DNA of 39,122 nucleotides from Gammaproteobacteria bacterium (lineage in GTDB: Bacteria; Pseudomonadota; Gammaproteobacteria; GCA-2400775). The notes under the pieces are model-generated. The model ran no database searches. It saw only the letters and a list, made by a program, of their open reading frames with translations, and was not told where the DNA came from. Position 1 is the first letter of the stretch. Every line of letters begins with the position of its first letter. This document shows, piece after piece, positions 18,473 through 26,445 of this stretch. The stretch is from contig WGFU01000034.1 of NCBI GenBank assembly GCA_015492075.1, positions 71,566-110,687 on the forward strand, read 5' to 3'. Both the position numbers and the translations under genes were made by a program.

Positions 18473-18546
18473 GGCAGACTCCTCTTCCTGACAACTGGTT
18501 TCGCACCAGACAAAAACACCCGGAATTTTCATTCCACTTCTTTTTT
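18414..18546 (+). promoter_or_regulatory. Candidate leuA leader RNA structures (attenuation region)
   Basis: Four inverted repeats follow one another. A strong stem lies inside the leader ORF (18414-18422 CAGCACCGC with 18428-18437, one bulge). CTGCC/GGCAG (18464-18477) holds the stop codon in its loop. CTGGT/ACCAG spans 18495-18509. GGAAT/ATTCC (18522-18535) is followed after 5 nt by six T (18541-18546). The last is the best terminator candidate, but its stem is short and weak. ACTCC at 18478-18482 could also pair with the leuA ribosome site GGAGT near 18582. The exact mechanism (terminator or ribosome-site masking) is not decided by sequence alone. Confidence 0.45.
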
Positions 18547-18593
18547 GAATGCATGGGCTCGGTTACACTTGCCGTAGTCTTCGGAGTTGAATA

Positions 18594-20144
18594 ATGAGCA
18601 GCAAAGAAAAATTAATTATTTTTGATACCACCTTGCGTGACGGCGAGCAGAGTCCGGGCGCGTCGATGACGAAGGATGAAAAAGTGCGCATCGCCAAGGC
18701 CTTGGAGCGCATGAAGGTCGATGTCATTGAGGCCGGTTTCCCAATGGCGAGCCAGGGTGACTTTGATTCAGTCAAGGCGGTAGCCGATGCCGTGAAAGAC
18801 AGTACGGTCTGTGGTTTAACGCGCGCGCTGGATAAAGATATAGATCGCGCTGGTGAGGCACTTAAGGGTGCCAATTCATCGCGTATTCATACCTTTATTG
18901 CGACATCGCCAATTCATATGAAGGCTAAGCTGCGTATGGAGCCAGATCAAGTGGTGTCACATGCTGTCGCTGCAGTGAAACGCGCACGGCGCTATACCGA
19001 TAATGTTGAATTTTCGCCAGAAGATGCCGGTCGTTCCGAGTTTGAATTCCTTTGTCGTGTGCTTGAGGCGGTCATTGATGCCGGTGCGACCACCGTTAAT
19101 ATCCCGGATACTGTGGGTTACAGTGTGCCGCATCAATTTGGTGAAACCATACGCCGTTTAATTGAGAACATTCCTAACTCAGATAAGGCAGTCTTCTCGG
19201 TGCATTGTCATAATGATTTAGGTTTGGCAGTGGCCAATTCTCTGGCAGCTGTGATGAACGGTGCGCGCCAGGTTGAATGCACCATTAACGGCTTGGGTGA
19301 GCGCGCCGGCAATGCCGCATTGGAAGAGATTGTGATGGCAACGCGCACGCGGGCAGATGTGTTTCCATGCGAGGTAAATATTGATGCCACGCAGATTGTG
19401 CCGTGTAGCCGTCTGGTGTCCGGCATTACTGGCTTTGCCGTGCAGCCAAACAAGGCGATTGTTGGTGTCAACGCCTTTGCCCATGAATCCGGTATTCACC
19501 AGGATGGCGTTTTGAAGCATCGCGAGACTTACGAAATCATGCGTGCTGAAGATGTTGGCTGGAGCGCCAATCGCATGGTTCTGGGCAAGCACTCCGGGCG
19601 CAATGCTTTTCGTACGCGGCTGGATGAATTGGGTGTCAACTTTGATTCAGAAGAAGAGTTGAATGCGGCTTTTTCCCGCTTTAAGGAGTTGGCAGATAAG
19701 AAACACGATATTTATGATGATGACCTGCAAGCGTTGGTGACCGAGGCTAACCTTGACTCAGAGAACGAGCGTATTAAGTTGGTTTCAGTCAAGGTTGCCT
19801 CTGAGACCGGGGAGACACCGAAGGCGCAGATAGTGCTGGCTGTTGACGGCAAGGAAGGGCAGGCGACTGAGGCGGGAGCGGGGGCGGTCGATGCAGTGTT
19901 CAAGGCGATAGAGTCTATTGTTCGAACCGAGTCAGAACTACAACTGTATTCGGTCAACAATATTACAACGGGCACCGACTCGCAGGGCGAGGTCACTGTA
20001 CGCCTGGCCAGGAATGGCCGCATCGCCAACGGTCAAGGCGCGGACACGGATATTGTGATCGCCTCGGCACGTGCCTATGTGCATGCAGCGAATAAGATCG
20101 TGGCGCCGACCGATCGTGCGCATCCACAAAACTCGCCGGTATAA
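18594..20144 (+). CDS. leuA: 2-isopropylmalate synthase
   Basis: Committed enzyme of leucine synthesis, condensing acetyl-CoA and 2-ketoisovalerate; 516 aa, LeuA type 1. The TIM-barrel HMGL-like domain has [12 protein letters not shown] (metal Asp11) and SVHCHNDLG (metal His204 and His206). [13 protein letters not shown] and [13 protein letters not shown] mark the barrel end and linker. The C-terminal regulatory domain (about 395-500, [11 protein letters not shown] onward) binds leucine for feedback inhibition. The start ATG has GGAG about 9 nt upstream. It is preceded by the leuL leader. The udg gene follows after 6 bp. In several proteobacteria leuA lies directly after pssA; here about 7 kb of envelope genes intervene. 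Confidence 0.96.
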   Translation: MSSKEKLIIFDTTLRDGEQSPGASMTKDEKVRIAKALERMKVDVIEAGFPMASQGDFDSVKAVADAVKDSTVCGLTRALDKDIDRAGEALKGANSSRIHTFIATSPIHMKAKLRMEPDQVVSHAVAAVKRARRYTDNVEFSPEDAGRSEFEFLCRVLEAVIDAGATTVNIPDTVGYSVPHQFGETIRRLIENIPNSDKAVFSVHCHNDLGLAVANSLAAVMNGARQVECTINGLGERAGNAALEEIVMATRTRADVFPCEVNIDATQIVPCSRLVSGITGFAVQPNKAIVGVNAFAHESGIHQDGVLKHRETYEIMRAEDVGWSANRMVLGKHSGRNAFRTRLDELGVNFDSEEELNAAFSRFKELADKKHDIYDDDLQALVTEANLDSENERIKLVSVKVASETGETPKAQIVLAVDGKEGQATEAGAGAVDAVFKAIESIVRTESELQLYSVNNITTGTDSQGEVTVRLARNGRIANGQGADTDIVIASARAYVHAANKIVAPTDRAHPQNSPV

Positions 20145-20150
20145 AACGCG

Positions 20151-20858
20151 ATGCCATCACGTCATGCCGAGTATCTCGACGCCATCGGTATTCAGCGTTG
20201 GCTGCTGCGTGATGGTGGTTCAGCTGTTGAGCCATCTCTCGATGAGCCTTCTGTCCAGTCCGATGTCGTTACTAAGAAAGCGCCTGTCGCAGATAGCGAG
20301 GGCGAATGGTGGTCGCTGTCTGATGAAGTGTCGGCTTGCCGTCGGTGTCAACTGCACCAGAGCCGTACTCAAACCGTGTTTGGCACGGGCAATCAAAATG
20401 CTGATTGGCTGTTTATTGGTGAAGCGCCGGGTGCGGATGAAGACCGTCAAGGCGAGCCCTTTGTTGGTCGCGCAGGGCAGCTGCTGACACAAATGATTCT
20501 GGCCTTGGGCTACGCACGTGAGCAAGTCTATATCGCCAATATTCTTAAATGTCGTCCGCCGAATAACCGTGATCCTTTACCGGATGAAGTGCGCAGCTGC
20601 GAGGCTTATTTGAAACGACAGATTGCCTTGATCCGGCCCAAGATTATCGTCGCTGTTGGGCGCGTGGCGGCGCAAAACCTGTTAAAAACCGATACCAAGA
20701 TCGGAGCTCTGCGTGGTCAGCCCTATCACTACGGCGAGCAACAGATTCCACTTGTTGTGACCTATCATCCGGCTTATCTGCTACGTTCCCCGCGCGAGAA
20801 GGCCAAGGCGTGGCAGGACTTGCTGCTGGCAAAGCAGGTCTTGCAACAGACCCAATGA
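20151..20858 (+). CDS. udg: Uracil-DNA glycosylase, family 4 (Fe-S)
   Basis: Family 4 uracil-DNA glycosylase, 235 aa, removing uracil from DNA in base excision repair. The four cluster Cys are visible: C63 and C66 (SACRRCQLH), C134 (KCRPP) and C150. The active-site motif is GEAPGADEDRQGEPFVGRAGQ at about 90-110, and the second motif is TYHPAYLL with His206. The N-terminal 55 residues are a low-conservation extension common in proteobacterial members. The gene starts 6 bp after the leuA stop, so it is probably co-transcribed. A terminator follows within 10 bp. Confidence 0.92.
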   Translation: MPSRHAEYLDAIGIQRWLLRDGGSAVEPSLDEPSVQSDVVTKKAPVADSEGEWWSLSDEVSACRRCQLHQSRTQTVFGTGNQNADWLFIGEAPGADEDRQGEPFVGRAGQLLTQMILALGYAREQVYIANILKCRPPNNRDPLPDEVRSCEAYLKRQIALIRPKIIVAVGRVAAQNLLKTDTKIGALRGQPYHYGEQQIPLVVTYHPAYLLRSPREKAKAWQDLLLAKQVLQQTQ

Positions 20859-20864
20859 TCAATG

Positions 20865-20905
20865 CCGGGTTCTTGCGCTATCGTGCTAGACTAAACCCGG
20901 TTTTT
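20865..20905 (+). terminator. Probable intrinsic terminator after udg
   Basis: A perfect 7-bp stem, CCGGGTT (20865-20871) with AACCCGG (20894-20900), is followed at once by TTTTT. The 22-nt loop is longer than usual. It ends the leuL-leuA-udg transcript; the following rimI may be partly read through. Confidence 0.65.
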
Positions 20906-20922
20906 ATTTATGTATTTGTCTT

Positions 20923-21420
20923 ATGGCCTGTAAAAAAGACCACGTCGAAGAATCGTTATCGCAAGCGTGTCAACTACGTCCTATGGAGCGGCGTGATGTG
21001 CCGGCGGTACTCGCCATTGAGCAGCGTGCCTATGATTATCCTTGGACTGAAGGGATATTTAATGATTGTATTCGTGTCGGTTATCATAGCTTTGTCGTTG
21101 AGCGCGATGAAAAAATTGTTGCCTATGCCTTCATGAATACTGTGTTAGGTGAGGCGCATGTGTTAAATCTCTGTGTTGATCCCGAGTTACGGCGCCAGGG
21201 AATCGCCCGTAATTTGTTAGAACACATCATCGATTTGGCCAGAAACCTTAAAGCATTGACGCTGTTTCTCGAAGTGCGCGAGTCAAATTGTGCTGCGTTG
21301 GCACTCTATCAAAGTTGTGGTTTTGACGAGATCGGTATACGCCGAAATTATTATCCGGCCCCGGTTGGGCGCGAGGATGCGATCATGCTTATCAAGCAGT
21401 TGGATTTGGAGCAGATGTGA
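20923..21420 (+). CDS. rimI: Ribosomal protein bS18 N-alpha-acetyltransferase
   Basis: GNAT acetyltransferase of 165 aa, RimI type, acetylating the N-terminal Ala of ribosomal protein bS18. Motif A is RRQGIARNLLEHII (acetyl-CoA pyrophosphate loop), preceded by AHVLNLCVDPE. Motif B, NCAALALYQSCGFDEIGIRRNYYP, is the RimI signature with the Glu/Tyr region. The N-terminal 20 residues are longer than in E. coli RimI. The ATG at 20923 lacks a clear ribosome site, and a later Met (20983) would cut into the first strand of the fold. It lies downstream of udg, a neighbour also seen in pseudomonads. Confidence 0.92.
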   Translation: MACKKDHVEESLSQACQLRPMERRDVPAVLAIEQRAYDYPWTEGIFNDCIRVGYHSFVVERDEKIVAYAFMNTVLGEAHVLNLCVDPELRRQGIARNLLEHIIDLARNLKALTLFLEVRESNCAALALYQSCGFDEIGIRRNYYPAPVGREDAIMLIKQLDLEQM

Positions 21421-21532
21421 AATGATGCTTGATTACAGTGCGGCGCCGTGAACAGGGCTAGCTGTTGGTCTCTTTACAAAAACCCTTAGAACTGCGTTGA
21501 AAAACTGAAATAAGCGATGAAGCAAGTGTCGG

Positions 21533-22165
21533 TTAACGGTATTTTTTAGTCCTCATTTTTTTGTCGGTGAGTTGGCTTTTTAGCCGACGGATAGACATAC
21601 TGATAACAATCCAAACTAGCCCCGCCAGCGCGCCAAAGAGATGTGCTCTCGCCGCCACAACAAGGCCGTGGCTTAAGCCTTCTATACGCTCTCCCGATAA
21701 TTGTTGTGTAAGAATATATAAGCTAATACCTAACAGAGCTAGGCCATTGAATATTCTTCTACGCCAATAATCACGTAGCGCAGCAATATAAAACAGGCCC
21801 ACCAGCACCCCTGAAAGCCCACCGTACCATTTAAGTGTCTCGCTAAAAATTAATAGGCCTGCACTAACACTAAGCATAATAAACAAGGTTGGCGCAAGCC
21901 AGCGCCAGTTTGAGAAATGCTCGCCGTAAAGCTGTTGCAGCAAGACAAGTCCCAGCATATTCATTAGCCAATGTGTCCACGACAGATGACTGAAGTGACC
22001 GCTGATGATGCGCCAAATCTCACCGTCTAAAACCTGCCCGAAATCCAGATACAAGTTTGTTCTGACGTTATCGGGGAACAGCATGGCAGATGCGCTAAGC
22101 AGTGCCAGCCAATAAAGAGTTCCTCCCGTGCGCGTGTTCACTGTTTGCATAGGTTTAAGCGACAT
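21533..22165 (-). CDS. rrtA: Rhombosortase (rhomboid-family intramembrane protease)
   Basis: Rhomboid-family serine protease of about 210 aa with six predicted TM helices. The N-terminal landmark EIWRIISGHFSHLSWTHWLMN fits rhombosortases. The catalytic Ser is in WYGGLSGVLVG (Ser118) and the catalytic His in ARAHLFGALAG (His175). Rhombosortases cleave the C-terminal GlyGly-CTERM tail of exported proteins, and the gene next door encodes a protein with such a tail. The start is uncertain: the ATG at 22165 is used, with alternatives at TTG 22198 and ATG 22150; none has a good Shine-Dalgarno. It is divergent from the protease gene, with a 184-bp shared upstream region. Confidence 0.88.
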   Translation of the reverse strand: MSLKPMQTVNTRTGGTLYWLALLSASAMLFPDNVRTNLYLDFGQVLDGEIWRIISGHFSHLSWTHWLMNMLGLVLLQQLYGEHFSNWRWLAPTLFIMLSVSAGLLIFSETLKWYGGLSGVLVGLFYIAALRDYWRRRIFNGLALLGISLYILTQQLSGERIEGLSHGLVVAARAHLFGALAGLVWIVISMSIRRLKSQLTDKKMRTKKYR

Positions 22166-22349
22166 ATTTTTGTCGTGTATGAAGCTGCTCTTCGACAACA
22201 GAATGATTTGCCTGGAGTTTCTTGTTTTGTCAGCTGACGCATGTTGTTTTCGCTCCTCGTTTTTCGCCGCAGACCTTTAAAAAAAATGACATTGGTCGAT
22301 AAGCAAGTACATGCCCAAGGAAAGGGTGTTTGGGGGAAAAGAGTGAATC

Positions 22350-24005
22350 ATGAAAAGAATTATAGCGCTAGTTGTCTGCCTGTGGGCAAATGTGGCAGCG
22401 TTCGCAACGCCTGTTGTTTTGCCGGTCACCGTTGGTGACGAAAGTTATCTGATAGAGTTAGTAGAGAATAAAACGCTGTCAGAGAAAGTGTCGATACAGT
22501 TGGGCCAGGACGTTGGTGACCACTATTACGGCGCCATTGCTGCGCTGCCGGACAGCTGGGCGCGGGTATCCAGAATCGGTGACCGTTGGCAGGGCATAGT
22601 TTCTGTCTACGGCACGCTCTACGTAATCGATCAGCCGGCGTACGAAAGCATGCCGTCGGCGCAGGCGGCCAGTGTGACAGCGCCTGCTCAGGCGCTTGCT
22701 GATTTCGCCGACGATATGGGAGGTTGCGGTGTCGCCGCGCATGATGTTGAGACCGGCGCATCAATCGTGTCGATCATGGAATCTGGTGTGGCACAAGAGG
22801 TTGCGTTTTCGAGTTTTTGTGCCGCCCAAGTAGATGGTTTATGCATTTTGCCCGAGATTGAGTTTGCCTTTGATAGTGATTTTCAGTCTTTGTATGGCGC
22901 CAATACCGCTGCTCAAGCAACCTCACTGATTAATACCGCCGAAGGTTTCTTCCGCCGTGACAGGGCGGAGGCGGATGGTAACAATGGCATGAATATGGCC
23001 TTTGACGCGATTACTGTTAATTTCCTGTCCTCGGAATTGTTTAGCACAACAACAAATGCGAGTAGTTTTCTCAGTGATATCCGAACAAAGAAAGCGAATT
23101 CTCAAATTCCGTTTATTAAAAACAGCCGCGCCTTGCTGCATGTGGTGACAGGACGCAGCTTTGACGGTTCTACCGCTGGAATTGCCTTTGTCGACGCTAT
23201 GTGTAATAGCGATGGTTTTGGTGTGGGGACGACATCTGTCGTGGGCAGTACCACCCTTACTGCCGTTGTCATGGCACATGAAATCGGCCACAACCTGGGT
23301 TCATTTCATGATGGCGACAGTGCCAACAGCGCTATTGCGGGTATGTGCGCCAGCGGTACGCATATCATGTCCGCTTCGGTAAGTAGCAGTTTTAGCGGTT
23401 TTTCTGCTTGCTCTGTTACCCAGATGGTGAATACTGTTGAGGCGCTTGCATCGCCTAGCCAATGTTTTAATTACCCTGCTGATATCGCTATTTCCAGCGT
23501 TGTTAGCCCGACTAGCGCCAATGTTGGAGATACGTTTAATGTGTCTTATATGGTGTCAGTTGTCGCGACCGGTTTTCAGCAGGTCAGTCAGGTGATATTG
23601 ACCGGTACCTCGAATGTTGGTGCGCGATTTACAAGTGTGACGGCTAACGGTAATGCCTGCACGATTGGCATCAATGCTGGGTATGAAAATACCAGTTATA
23701 GTTGTACAGTAAATAATCCGGGTGCGGGTATCACGATAAATATTGATGGCACTATCACGGGTTGGGATGCGCAGGCGATTACTCAGCATTTTGCGACGAT
23801 ATCCACTGCTGATGTGGTTGATGTGTTAACTAGCGATAATACTGTCATTAAAACCATCGCCGTGGCAGGCACGATCACAGATCCTCCACCGCCGATAGGT
23901 GCTAACGTGACGAGCGACGGTGGAGGTGGAGGCGGAGGAAGCCTGGGGTGGCCTTGCCTGTTGGCGGTGCTTGGGCTACTGTTTCGTCGCCAATATTCCT
24001 CATAG
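22350..24005 (+). CDS. Secreted metzincin metalloprotease with GlyGly-CTERM tail
   Basis: A 551-aa exported zinc protease. In order: signal peptide about 1-19; a propeptide region with GGCGVAAHD, where C126-G-V resembles the cysteine switch of reprolysins; a catalytic domain with HEIGHNLGSFHD (310-321), the full metzincin zinc motif, and a Met-turn at Met340; a beta-sandwich domain resembling DUF11-like adhesive repeats (about 377-505); a Pro-rich spacer; and a GlyGly-CTERM tail (524-551: poly-Gly, SLGW, hydrophobic helix, RR). Several Cys in the mature part suggest disulfides. The ATG follows a GGGGGAAAAGAG tract. Predicted to be sorted by the adjacent rhombosortase, then released or anchored at the surface after type II secretion. 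The substrate is unknown. Confidence 0.9.
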   Translation: MKRIIALVVCLWANVAAFATPVVLPVTVGDESYLIELVENKTLSEKVSIQLGQDVGDHYYGAIAALPDSWARVSRIGDRWQGIVSVYGTLYVIDQPAYESMPSAQAASVTAPAQALADFADDMGGCGVAAHDVETGASIVSIMESGVAQEVAFSSFCAAQVDGLCILPEIEFAFDSDFQSLYGANTAAQATSLINTAEGFFRRDRAEADGNNGMNMAFDAITVNFLSSELFSTTTNASSFLSDIRTKKANSQIPFIKNSRALLHVVTGRSFDGSTAGIAFVDAMCNSDGFGVGTTSVVGSTTLTAVVMAHEIGHNLGSFHDGDSANSAIAGMCASGTHIMSASVSSSFSGFSACSVTQMVNTVEALASPSQCFNYPADIAISSVVSPTSANVGDTFNVSYMVSVVATGFQQVSQVILTGTSNVGARFTSVTANGNACTIGINAGYENTSYSCTVNNPGAGITINIDGTITGWDAQAITQHFATISTADVVDVLTSDNTVIKTIAVAGTITDPPPPIGANVTSDGGGGGGGSLGWPCLLAVLGLLFRRQYSS

Positions 24006-24018
24006 ATTGTTCATTATC

Positions 24019-24477
24019 ATGCGTCTTCGTATTGCTATTGTGGTATTTATGGTTGCGGTGCTAAGCGCATGTTCCGGCTTTGCGCAGCAATTACCCCCAA
24101 TGGTGGGCGAGTACCAAAAAAGTCTGAAGCGATGGCAACAAGCAAGTTTGCAGAATTATGATATTAGTTATCATCGACAATGTTTTTGTCTTGCTGAGCT
24201 AGTTAGACCGCTGCGGGTGGAAGTTAGGGATGGTAGGATAGCTAGTGCAGTTTATGCTGACGATGGGAGCCCATTGTTGCCTGATCTCGATTACGATTTG
24301 AAATCTGTCGACGATTTTTTTGATCTGATTGCTGATGCAATAGATCGATCAGCGGATAAATTACACGTAAGCTACGACGACACACTGGGCTTCCCCAGCT
24401 CGATATCCATCGATTATTTTAAACGCATGGTGGACGACGAAGTCACGATAACATCCATTCAGGTGGTAAGAAAATAG
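24019..24477 (+). CDS. DUF6174-like lipoprotein
   Basis: A 152-aa lipoprotein starting at the ATG at 24019. The signal peptide ends in the lipobox LSAC. The mature part has LQNYDISYHRQCFCLAE followed by a V-E-V-R-D-G-R-I strand, the layout of DUF6174 (Tyr-rich strand, C-x-C, then VxVxxG). The function of that family is unknown. It begins 13 bp after the metalloprotease stop, on the same strand, and is very likely co-expressed with it, perhaps as an inhibitor or accessory protein. That link is inference from position alone. Confidence 0.82.
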   Translation: MRLRIAIVVFMVAVLSACSGFAQQLPPMVGEYQKSLKRWQQASLQNYDISYHRQCFCLAELVRPLRVEVRDGRIASAVYADDGSPLLPDLDYDLKSVDDFFDLIADAIDRSADKLHVSYDDTLGFPSSISIDYFKRMVDDEVTITSIQVVRK

Positions 24478-24496
24478 TACTTACTGGTCGCAGTGG

Positions 24497-24703
24497 CTAG
24501 TAATGAGGTGGTTTTTCATCATCAATACTGGCGCCGGTGTCACTTGCTTGCAGACTTTGATAGCGTTCGGTTAGTAATTTTGATAGATCTGCCAATTTAT
24601 CTATCTGTCTTTGTTGCTTTGCGACGATATCACTCAATTGCTGTATGGTATCTTCTTGATAGGCAATACGTGTTTCAATATCAATTAAGCGATTTTCGTT
24701 CAT
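24497..24703 (-). CDS. slyX: SlyX family protein
   Basis: A 68-aa coiled-coil protein. The family pattern is clear: IDIETRIAYQEDTIQQLSD, then QRQIDKL and the conserved tail DEKPPHY. The start is the ATG at 24703, with GGAG 7 nt upstream. A longer open frame in this register runs through ettA but is a shadow. Its role is unknown; it is small and soluble and usually unlinked to any one pathway. It is the last gene of a reverse-strand run (aminotransferase, ettA, slyX) and lies 31 bp after ettA. The convergent DUF6174 gene ends 19 bp away. Confidence 0.92.
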   Translation of the reverse strand: MNENRLIDIETRIAYQEDTIQQLSDIVAKQQRQIDKLADLSKLLTERYQSLQASDTGASIDDEKPPHY

Positions 24704-24734
24704 GTGTTTGCTCCGCGATCGCTGCTGGTGTTGC

Positions 24735-26408
24735 TTAGTGAGTGAGCGGTTTGTATTTGATACGGCGTGGTTGCTCGGCGTTGGCACCCAGACGGCGCTT
24801 TTTATCTTCTTCGTAGTCATTGTAATTGCCAGCAAACCATTCCACTTTACTATTACCCTCGAAGGCGAGAATATGTGTCGAGATGCGATCAAGAAACCAG
24901 CGGTCGTGTGAGACGACCAAGGCGGTGCCGGCGAAATCAAGTAGGGCTTCTTCCAGTGCGCGCAAGGTTTCAATGTCAAGGTCATTGGTAGGCTCATCGA
25001 GCAGGATGACATTGCCGCCGCTGCGTAGCAGCTTGGCGAGATGAACGCGGTTGCGCTCGCCGCCGGATAACTGGCCGATGTGTTTTTGCTGGTCTTGGCC
25101 TTTAAAATTAAAGCGGCCGACATAGGCGCGCGAGGGCATTTCATATTTGCCGACCTGGATAATATCGCAGCCGTCACTAATTTCTTCCCACACCGTTTTG
25201 TTATCGTCAAACTGATCACGCATTTGCGTGACGGAAACAAGTTGTACCGTTGGCCCAATAGTCAGGGTGCCACTATCAGGTTGTTCTTCACCCGTTAGCA
25301 TTTTGAGTAGTGTTGATTTACCGGCACCATTAGGACCAATGATGCCAACAATTGCACCAGGCGGAATTTTGAAATTTAATGCTTCAATCAGCAAGCGGTC
25401 ATCAAAACTTTTTTGTATTGCATTGGCCTCAATAACCAGATCGCCGAGGCGTTCTGCAACAGGAATATAGATTTCATTCGTTTCCGCGCGCTGTTGATAG
25501 TCCCGAGAGTTGAGTTCTTCAAACCGTGCGAGGCGAGACTTACTCTTGGCGTGGCGGCCCTTGGCGTTAGAGCGCACCCAGTCCAGTTCATGCTTGATAG
25601 CGCGCTGCCGGGCCGCCTCCTGCTTGGCTTCGGTTGCCAGGCGCGCCTCTTTTTGTTCCAGCCACGAGCTGTAATTGCCTTCCCACGGAATACCCTGGCC
25701 GCGATCCAATTCAAGAATCCAGCCGGCGACATTATCCAGGAAATAGCGGTCATGGGTAATGGCCACCACGGTTCCAGGGTATTCAGCAAGAAACTGTTCT
25801 AGCCAGCCTACTGATTCAGCGTCAAGATGGTTGGTGGGCTCATCGAGCAGCAGCATATCGGGTTTGGATAGCAGTAAGCGGCATAGGGCAACGCGACGTT
25901 TTTCACCCCCCGACAGTTTGCTGACGTCGGCTTCCCATGGTGGTAGTCTCAGTGCATCCGCAGCGATTTCGAGTGTGCGTTCAATTTCCCAGCCACCACA
26001 GGCATCGATGGCATCTTGTAATTTTCCTTGCTCAGCCAACAGATCATTCATTTCATCATCTGTCATCGGCTCGGCAAACCTGTCGCTGATCGCATTAAAG
26101 CGTTCTAGTAATTCTATGGTGTCACCCATACCTTCTTCGACATTGCCGCGCACGTCTTTTTCGGTATTTAGCTCTGGCTCCTGCGATAGATAGCCGATTC
26201 GAATGCCGGGTTGTGGCCGTGCCTCACCGTTAAATTCGGTGTCAACCCCGGCCATAATGCGTAATAAAGTGGATTTACCGGCTCCATTTAACCCCAGTAC
26301 ACCGATTTTAGCGCCGGGAAAAAAAGACAGTGAGATATCTTTGAGAATCTCACGTTTTGGTGGAACCACTTTGCCAACGTGGTTCATGGTGTAGACGTAC
26401 TGAGCCAT
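24735..26408 (-). CDS. ettA: Energy-dependent translational throttle, ABC-F protein EttA
   Basis: ABC-F ATPase of 557 aa that binds the ribosomal E site and gates the first elongation steps according to the ATP/ADP ratio. Two nucleotide-binding domains: Walker A GLNGAGKS (39-46) with LSGGEKRRVALCR and LLLDEPTNHLD, then GPNGAGKS with LSGGERNRVHLAK and LLDEPTNDLD. The linker (about 240-320) carries the basic helical pair with RSNAKGRHAKSKSRLARFEEL, and the first domain contains an EttA-type arm insert. There are no TM segments. Length and ending (RRIKYKPLTH) fit EttA. AAGG lies 7 nt before the ATG. Confidence 0.95.
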   Translation of the reverse strand: MAQYVYTMNHVGKVVPPKREILKDISLSFFPGAKIGVLGLNGAGKSTLLRIMAGVDTEFNGEARPQPGIRIGYLSQEPELNTEKDVRGNVEEGMGDTIELLERFNAISDRFAEPMTDDEMNDLLAEQGKLQDAIDACGGWEIERTLEIAADALRLPPWEADVSKLSGGEKRRVALCRLLLSKPDMLLLDEPTNHLDAESVGWLEQFLAEYPGTVVAITHDRYFLDNVAGWILELDRGQGIPWEGNYSSWLEQKEARLATEAKQEAARQRAIKHELDWVRSNAKGRHAKSKSRLARFEELNSRDYQQRAETNEIYIPVAERLGDLVIEANAIQKSFDDRLLIEALNFKIPPGAIVGIIGPNGAGKSTLLKMLTGEEQPDSGTLTIGPTVQLVSVTQMRDQFDDNKTVWEEISDGCDIIQVGKYEMPSRAYVGRFNFKGQDQQKHIGQLSGGERNRVHLAKLLRSGGNVILLDEPTNDLDIETLRALEEALLDFAGTALVVSHDRWFLDRISTHILAFEGNSKVEWFAGNYNDYEEDKKRRLGANAEQPRRIKYKPLTH

Positions 26409-26445
26409 TAGCTAACCTTTATTATAGTGAGTTGAATTAGCTGTT

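Noticed and set aside
18304-18481. 8-base complementarity GAGTCTGC / GCAGACTC across the leuA upstream region
   Set aside because: The first copy lies upstream of the likely promoter and so would not be in the leader RNA; an 8-base match in this span can arise by chance.
24704-25258. Long reverse open frame extending slyX upstream
   Set aside because: It overlaps ettA in another frame, has low-complexity composition, and slyX has its own start and ribosome site at 24703.
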